A program made the position numbers and the translations under genes. A stretch of 19,133 nt of DNA, from assembly GCA_947631755.1 (NCBI GenBank), contig CANRMO010000019.1, positions 1 to 19,133 on the forward strand, written 5' to 3'. How positions within the stretch are numbered: position 1 is the stretch's first letter; every line of letters begins with the position of its first letter. This stretch comes from an uncultured Lachnospiraceae bacterium (GTDB taxonomy: Bacteria; Bacillota; Clostridia; Lachnospirales; Lachnospiraceae). Below, piece by piece: positions 15,291 to 19,133 of this stretch. The notes beneath the pieces are model-generated. The model was given only the letters and a program-made list of their open reading frames with translations, made no database searches and was not told the origin of the DNA.

Positions 15291-15944
15291 CTATACCTCC
15301 AGCCTGTAACCGACTTTGTAAATCGTACTTATCTTATCCTCCCACCCGAGTTTCTTTTTCAGGCGCTGCACATGGAGATCCACCGTCCTTCCCTCTCCCG
15401 TATACTCTTTTTCCCACACCCGCTCATAGATCACACCGCGAAATAGTGCGATATTCTTATTTTTTATGAAAAGGAGCAGAAGGTCATATTCCTTATTGGT
15501 CAGCGGCACGGCCCTGCCGTTCTTTTTAACTGTGCGGGAGCGGGCATCCACCTCCACCCCGTCAATCAAAAAATACTGCTCATTTTTTCCGTATCTGCGC
15601 AGCACTACTTCCACCCTTCCCAAAAGCTCCACAATCTCAAACGGTTTTGTCAGATAGTCCTCTGCCCCCATCTTGAGCCCCTTTACCGTGTCCTCCACGG
15701 ATGCTTTCGCCGTCAGAAAGATCACCGGTATCTCCAGCGGCCTGATATACTCCATCAGCTCATATCCGTTTACTTCTGGCAGCATAATATCCAGAAGGAT
15801 CAGATCATAAGTTTCCTTCTCCAGCCGGTCTGCCGTCTCCATTCCGTCGTATGCGCACTCGCACTCATATCCGGCCGTCTCAAGGCTCATGGCAATCAAG
15901 TTTGAAATAGGTATTTCGTCCTCTACAATCAGTATTTTTATCAT
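15291..15944 (-). CDS. OmpR/PhoB-family response regulator
   Basis: A 217-residue transcription factor. The receiver domain (1-115) has the acidic pair in VEDE (8-11), phosphoacceptor Asp52 in LILLDIMLP, the conserved Thr in FLTAK and Lys100 in LTKPF. The C-terminal winged helix (about 125-217) has the usual LTNKEYDLLLLFIKNKN, then the RTVDLHVQRLKKKL recognition helix and KVGYRLEV end. ATG 15944 is preferred over an upstream in-frame ATG at 16007: GGGAGG precedes it by 5 nt and the protein then starts exactly at the first receiver strand MIKILIVEDE. It is the first gene of the operon with the kinase 4 nt downstream. The intergenic inverted repeat at 15980-16009 is a candidate for autoregulation. 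Confidence 0.96.
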   Translation of the reverse strand: MIKILIVEDEIPISNLIAMSLETAGYECECAYDGMETADRLEKETYDLILLDIMLPEVNGYELMEYIRPLEIPVIFLTAKASVEDTVKGLKMGAEDYLTKPFEIVELLGRVEVVLRRYGKNEQYFLIDGVEVDARSRTVKKNGRAVPLTNKEYDLLLLFIKNKNIALFRGVIYERVWEKEYTGEGRTVDLHVQRLKKKLGWEDKISTIYKVGYRLEV

Positions 15945-15979
15945 GTAAACCTCCCAGTCTGCCTCTTTCGCTCTGTCTG

Positions 15980-16009
15980 TTTTGATAATAACACAAAATT
16001 GTATCAAAA
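15980..16009. promoter_or_regulatory. inverted repeat in the divergent promoter region
   Basis: TTTTGATA (15980-15987) and TATCAAAA (16002-16009) form a perfect 8-bp inverted repeat with a 14-bp spacer, half-site centres 22 bp apart (two helical turns). It lies upstream of the response regulator start and overlaps the -35 of the plus-strand promoter. Its placement suits a dimeric regulator acting on both genes. Confidence 0.55.
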
Positions 16010-16026
16010 GTGTTTCCTGCTATAAA
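15999..16026 (+). promoter_or_regulatory. probable promoter of the plus-strand membrane protein
   Basis: TTGTAT (15999-16004), a 16-bp spacer and TATAAA (16021-16026) with a TGC extended -10. The predicted start near 16033 gives a leader of about 100 nt with two hairpins. Confidence 0.55.
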
Positions 16027-16067
16027 TTCTTTGTTTATTTTGCCATTATTCCGGACATACTACCCAG

Positions 16068-16118
16068 TGCAGTGCACTGCGCACTGCAAAAGAATTTACT
16101 TGGCCTGCCGTCAGGCCA
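16068..16118 (+). repeat. two perfect hairpins in the 5' leader of the plus-strand gene
   Basis: TGCAGTGC (16068-16075) pairs with GCACTGCA (16081-16088) around a 5-nt loop, and TGGCCTG (16101-16107) pairs with CAGGCCA (16112-16118) around CCGT. The second ends 5 nt before the GAGG ribosome binding site. There is no T run after either, so they are not standard terminators. They could be operators or RNA control elements. Confidence 0.6.
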
Positions 16119-16133
16119 GAAATGAGGATTTAT

Positions 16134-16550
16134 ATGAGCAGGAAATTAAAAAAACAGGCAGAAGATTTCATGAAGTGCGGCCTGATGGGATGGGGTCTTG
16201 AATGTCTCTGGACAGGGCTCGGCTCAGTCTGCATAAAGAAAAATAAAAAAATGGAGTGTTTTACCTCCATCTGGATGTTCCCCATCTACGGTATGGCATC
16301 TATGATGTCACCCCTGTGCCACATCATGGAGGGAAAAAATGTGTTTTTACGCGGGACAGTGTACACCGCCTGTATCTTTCTCACCGAGTTCGGCACGGGA
16401 AGCCTCCTCAAAAAGAAAGACTGTTGTCCCTGGGATTATAGCGATGCAAAGGCCAACTACAAGGGCCTTGTCCGGTTTGACTACGCCCCCCTCTGGTTCG
16501 CCGTCGGGCTGCTCTATGAAAAAATCCTGATGGGGAAAAAAGCGGCGTAA
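16134..16550 (+). CDS. PF06541-like four-helix membrane protein (putative ABC-transporter type IV)
   Basis: A 138-residue hydrophobic protein with about four transmembrane segments (near 13-35, 42-65, 70-92 and 115-133). The motif CPWDYSDAKANYKGLVRFDYAPLWF, given here only in part as CPWDYS...NYKGLVRFDYAP, matches the conserved end of the PF06541 family (putative ABC-transporter type IV, CmpB-like), common and uncharacterised in Firmicutes. ATG 16134 has GAGG 6 nt upstream; the ATG at 16122 would overlap that site. It is the only plus-strand gene in the window, divergent from the two-component operon and convergent with nth. Its last codons lie inside the nth terminator stem. No ATP-binding partner is adjacent, so a transport role is doubtful. 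Confidence 0.85.
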   Translation: MSRKLKKQAEDFMKCGLMGWGLECLWTGLGSVCIKKNKKMECFTSIWMFPIYGMASMMSPLCHIMEGKNVFLRGTVYTACIFLTEFGTGSLLKKKDCCPWDYSDAKANYKGLVRFDYAPLWFAVGLLYEKILMGKKAA

Positions 16551-16561
16551 ATCACCGCCGC
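16535..16561 (-). terminator. intrinsic terminator of the lon-ysxC-nth transcript
   Basis: On the minus strand GCGGCG (16561-16556) pairs with CGCCGC (16547-16542) around an 8-nt loop and is followed by six T. It starts 9 nt past the nth stop and includes the last codons of the convergent plus-strand gene. Confidence 0.85.
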
Positions 16562-16570
16562 CCACAATAC

Positions 16571-17203
16571 TTATTTCACGATTTTCTTACAGATCTCTCC
16601 CAGGCAGCACCGCTCACAGTAAGGTTTGCGCGCAGTGCACACCTCCCGCCCGTGATGGACGAGCCTGTGGCAGAAATCATTTCCTTTTTCCCCCGGAATA
16701 ATCTTCCAGAGGGCCATCTCAACTTTTTTCGGCTCTTTCACTCCGTCCACCAGACCCATCCGGTTTACGAGGCGGATACAGTGGGTGTCTGTCACGATAG
16801 CAGGTTTGCCAAACACATCCCCCATAATGAGATTCGCGCTCTTTCTGCCCACACCGGGCAGGGCGAGCAGGGCGTCAAAATCATCCGGCACTCTGCCGCC
16901 GTAATCATTCACGATCACATTCATGCATTTATGGATATCCCGCGCTTTGCTCCGTCCGAGCCCGCAGGGCCTCACAATCTCCTCGATCTCCTCCGGTGCC
17001 GCGGCCGCCAGTGCGGCGGGATCCGGATATTTTTCATAGAGGTCCTGAACAACGATGTTGACCCTCGCATCGGTGCACTGCGCCGCCAGCCTCACACTGA
17101 CAAGCAATTTCCACGCCTCGTCATAATCCAGTGTACAGTCGGCCAGAGGATACTCTTTTTCCAGAAGCGCAATGATCTGTTCTGCACGCTGTTTTTTCGT
17201 CAT
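16571..17203 (-). CDS. nth: endonuclease III (base excision repair)
   Basis: A 210-residue DNA glycosylase/AP lyase that removes oxidised pyrimidines. The helix-hairpin-helix LPGVGRKSAN (115-124) carries catalytic Lys121, and VTDTHC contains the catalytic Asp139. The 4Fe-4S cluster loop is intact: Cys189-x6-Cys196-x2-Cys199-x5-Cys205. Length matches the family (about 210). GGGGAGG lies 5 nt before the ATG. It follows ysxC by 20 nt and is the last gene of the transcript, with the terminator directly after it. Confidence 0.98.
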   Translation of the reverse strand: MTKKQRAEQIIALLEKEYPLADCTLDYDEAWKLLVSVRLAAQCTDARVNIVVQDLYEKYPDPAALAAAAPEEIEEIVRPCGLGRSKARDIHKCMNVIVNDYGGRVPDDFDALLALPGVGRKSANLIMGDVFGKPAIVTDTHCIRLVNRMGLVDGVKEPKKVEMALWKIIPGEKGNDFCHRLVHHGREVCTARKPYCERCCLGEICKKIVK

Positions 17204-17223
17204 AAGTACCTCCCCTTTCCGTT

Positions 17224-17820
17224 TTATATATGCATATTTTCGACAAAATAATCAATATATTCCCAGATCTCCTCTCTTCCCTCCCGGTTCAGCGCGGAAT
17301 AGGGAAGAACCGGGGTCTCTTTATCCGCCCCCAGCACGCTCCGGATCCGGGCAATATTCTTTGCCACAGCGTGTTTTTTTATCTTGTCAGATTTTGTGGC
17401 AATAATCAGCGGATTAAAGCCCTTTTCATACAACATGCGGTACATCTGTGTGTCCTGGTTTGTTGGATCGTGCCGGATATCAATCAGGAGAAACACGACC
17501 CGCAGCGCACGGGACGTATCAAAATATGTCTCAATCATTTTCATCCATTTTGCCGTCAGCTCACGGGACACTTTTGCGTACCCGTATCCCGGCAGATCCA
17601 CCATATAAAACTGACTGTTTACATTGTAATAATTTATTGTCTGGGTCTTCCCCGGCTGGGAAGAAATGCGCGCCATGGATTTTCGGTTCCAAAGCCCATT
17701 CAAAAGAGAGGACTTTCCCACATTGGAACGTCCCCAGAAAGCCATTTCTATTTTGTCATGCTGGGGCAGCCTGCTCGTGATACCGCAGACTGTCTCCAGC
17801 TCAAGTGAGCGGATTACCAT
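17224..17820 (-). CDS. ysxC: ribosome biogenesis GTPase YsxC/YihA (EngB)
   Basis: A 198-residue TrmE-Era-EngA-EngB family GTPase needed for late 50S subunit assembly. G1 is GRSNVGKSS (30-38), the G2 threonine lies in SSQPGKTQTINYY, G3 is DLPGYG (75-80), G4 is TKSD (142-145) and G5 is PYSAL near 174-178. Single-domain length is normal. GGAGG lies 10 nt before the ATG, in the 17-nt gap after lon. The lon-ysxC pair is conserved in Bacillus, so co-transcription is very likely. Confidence 0.97.
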   Translation of the reverse strand: MVIRSLELETVCGITSRLPQHDKIEMAFWGRSNVGKSSLLNGLWNRKSMARISSQPGKTQTINYYNVNSQFYMVDLPGYGYAKVSRELTAKWMKMIETYFDTSRALRVVFLLIDIRHDPTNQDTQMYRMLYEKGFNPLIIATKSDKIKKHAVAKNIARIRSVLGADKETPVLPYSALNREGREEIWEYIDYFVENMHI

Positions 17821-17837
17821 GTCGCAATTTCCTCCGT

Positions 17838-19133
17838 CTATTCTTTCAGTGCCGCTTTCAGCACATCCTCAATCCGAGACGCATACAGGATCTTCATTCC
17901 CTCCGTAATCTCCTCTTCCAGTTCCTCCACATCTGGCTTGTTTTCCGCCGGGACAACTGCTGTTTTAATCCCTGCGGTCTTTGCCGCCAGCAGCTTCTCC
18001 TTCAGGCCGCCGATGGGCAGCACCCGGCCGCGGAGTGTGATCTCCCCGGTCATCGCCACTTTGCAGTCTACTTTTTTTGAGCTCACCGCAGAGTAGATTG
18101 CAGTCGCCATTGTCACGCCCGCTGACGGCCCGTCTTTCGGCACAGCCCCCTCCGGCACATGGAGATGAAAATCATTTGCCTTGAAAAACTCTTCTTCTTC
18201 CGGGAGCAGTGCCCGCACAAGGCTCAAGGCGATCTGAGCGGATTCTTTCATCACATCGCCAAGCTGCCCGGTCAGTATGAGTTCCCCCTCACCCGGCATT
18301 GTATTCACTTCGATTTCCAGTGTGTCGCCCCCCACCTCGGTCCAGGCAAGGCCGCGGACAACACCGATGTCATCTTTTTTATTTGCCTCATTGACATGGA
18401 ATTTCTTCTTGCCGAGAAATTTTTCTATATTGCGGAAGTTTACGCGGATTGTTCCCTCTTCTCCCTCTAAGATCATCTTTGCCGCTTTCCGGCACACTTT
18501 GCCGATCTGGCGCTCCAGTTCCCGGACACCGGCCTCTTTCGTGTAATGCGAGATCATCACTCTCAGCGCCGCGTCATTTATGGCGAGCTGGCTCTTCTTC
18601 AACCCATTCTTCTCCAGCTGTTTCGGTATAAGATAATCCTTTCCGATATGGAATCTCTCATTTTCTGTATAGCCGGCGATAGAGATCAGCTCCATGCGGT
18701 CAAGGAGCGGTCTGGGAATGGAATCTGTGGAATTGGCTGTACAGATAAACAGAACCTGCGACAGATCCACCGGAACCTCCACATAATGATCAACAAAATT
18801 GCGGTTCTGCTCCGGGTCCAGCACCTCAAGCAGTGCGGAAGAAGTGTCCCCCCGGTAATCCGCACTCACCTTATCAATCTCGTCAAGAAGGATCAGGGGA
18901 TTTTTTACGCCTGCCTTTTTCAGTCCGTCAATAAACCGTCCCGGCATGGATCCCACATACGTTCTGCGGTGCCCGCGTATCTCAGCCTCATCCCTCACGC
19001 CGCCGAGACAGATGCGGATATATTTTTTCTCCAGCGCTCTGGCTACCGACTTGGCGATGGAAGTCTTTCCCGTCCCGGGCGGGCCCACCAGGCACAAAAT
19101 CGGGCTCTCCCCTTTCTGGGTCAGACAGCGCAC
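17838..19133 (-). CDS. lon: ATP-dependent protease La (Lon), C-terminal part
   Basis: The last 431 codons of Lon; the N-terminal substrate-binding domain lies beyond the right edge, so the first residue shown is not the start (the edge codon is an internal GTG). The AAA module has Walker A GPPGTGKT (residues 17-24 of the fragment), Walker B LILLDEID and a sensor region CTANSTDSIPRPLLDRME. The protease domain has KDGPSAG with catalytic Ser337 (fragment numbering) and GLKEKLLAA with catalytic Lys380, the Ser-Lys dyad. No transmembrane segment lies between the AAA and protease parts, so it is LonA-type and soluble. It is the upstream gene of ysxC and nth. Confidence 0.97.
   Translation of the reverse strand: MRCLTQKGESPILCLVGPPGTGKTSIAKSVARALEKKYIRICLGGVRDEAEIRGHRRTYVGSMPGRFIDGLKKAGVKNPLILLDEIDKVSADYRGDTSSALLEVLDPEQNRNFVDHYVEVPVDLSQVLFICTANSTDSIPRPLLDRMELISIAGYTENERFHIGKDYLIPKQLEKNGLKKSQLAINDAALRVMISHYTKEAGVRELERQIGKVCRKAAKMILEGEEGTIRVNFRNIEKFLGKKKFHVNEANKKDDIGVVRGLAWTEVGGDTLEIEVNTMPGEGELILTGQLGDVMKESAQIALSLVRALLPEEEEFFKANDFHLHVPEGAVPKDGPSAGVTMATAIYSAVSSKKVDCKVAMTGEITLRGRVLPIGGLKEKLLAAKTAGIKTAVVPAENKPDVEELEEEITEGMKILYASRIEDVLKAALKE

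Noticed and set aside
17239..17246. Spo0A-box-like TTGTCGAA on the minus strand
   Set aside because: It lies inside the coding end of ysxC (FVENM codons), with no promoter downstream.

Overview
The window looks like chromosomal DNA of a spore-forming Firmicute, most likely a Clostridia member of the Lachnospiraceae type. The evidence is a conserved sporulation and housekeeping gene order (spoVT, hup, rqcP, yabP, yabQ, divIC, spoIIE, tilS, hpt, ftsH), strong GGAGG ribosome binding sites, consensus sigma-A promoters, and probable Spo0A and sigma-G sites. The genus is inferred, not shown. Nearly everything is on the minus strand, so transcription runs right to left; one gene (16134-16550) is on the plus strand.

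From right to left: the C-terminal part of lon, then ysxC and nth, run as a chain ending in a clear terminator at 16535-16561. A plus-strand four-helix membrane protein (PF06541-like) converges on nth and diverges from a two-component operon. That operon is an OmpR-family regulator, a sensor kinase and a secreted protein of unknown function, all tightly coupled, followed by a membrane-anchored C39-like cysteine peptidase. Between the peptidase and spoVT lies what looks like the remains of a PIN-domain gene. It keeps a good promoter, the first codons and the last codons, while most of the middle is missing, and it is followed by an intact 57-residue ORF that probably was its partner gene.

Next is the sporulation and division cluster. 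spoVT has a candidate sigma-G promoter. hup has a strong promoter with tandem repeats upstream, followed by rqcP, then yabP and yabQ. divIC has its own sigma-A promoter inside the end of yabQ. spoIIE has a -35/-10 pair spaced 21 bp apart with Spo0A-like boxes, the architecture known for Spo0A-activated promoters. tilS, hpt and ftsH follow with overlapping or near-overlapping ends.

The left end holds an orphan GH13 alpha-glycosidase, a tRNA-Gly(TCC) with a perfect consensus promoter, and the first 56 codons of a gene resembling B12-binding radical SAM proteins, cut by the window edge.

Most of the window is ordinary core genome. The parts most worth a second look are the decayed PIN locus (11818-12141), the two-component/peptidase neighbourhood with its inverted repeats (12145-16550), and the repeats upstream of hup. 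I saw no CRISPR array, insertion sequence, prophage or rRNA.
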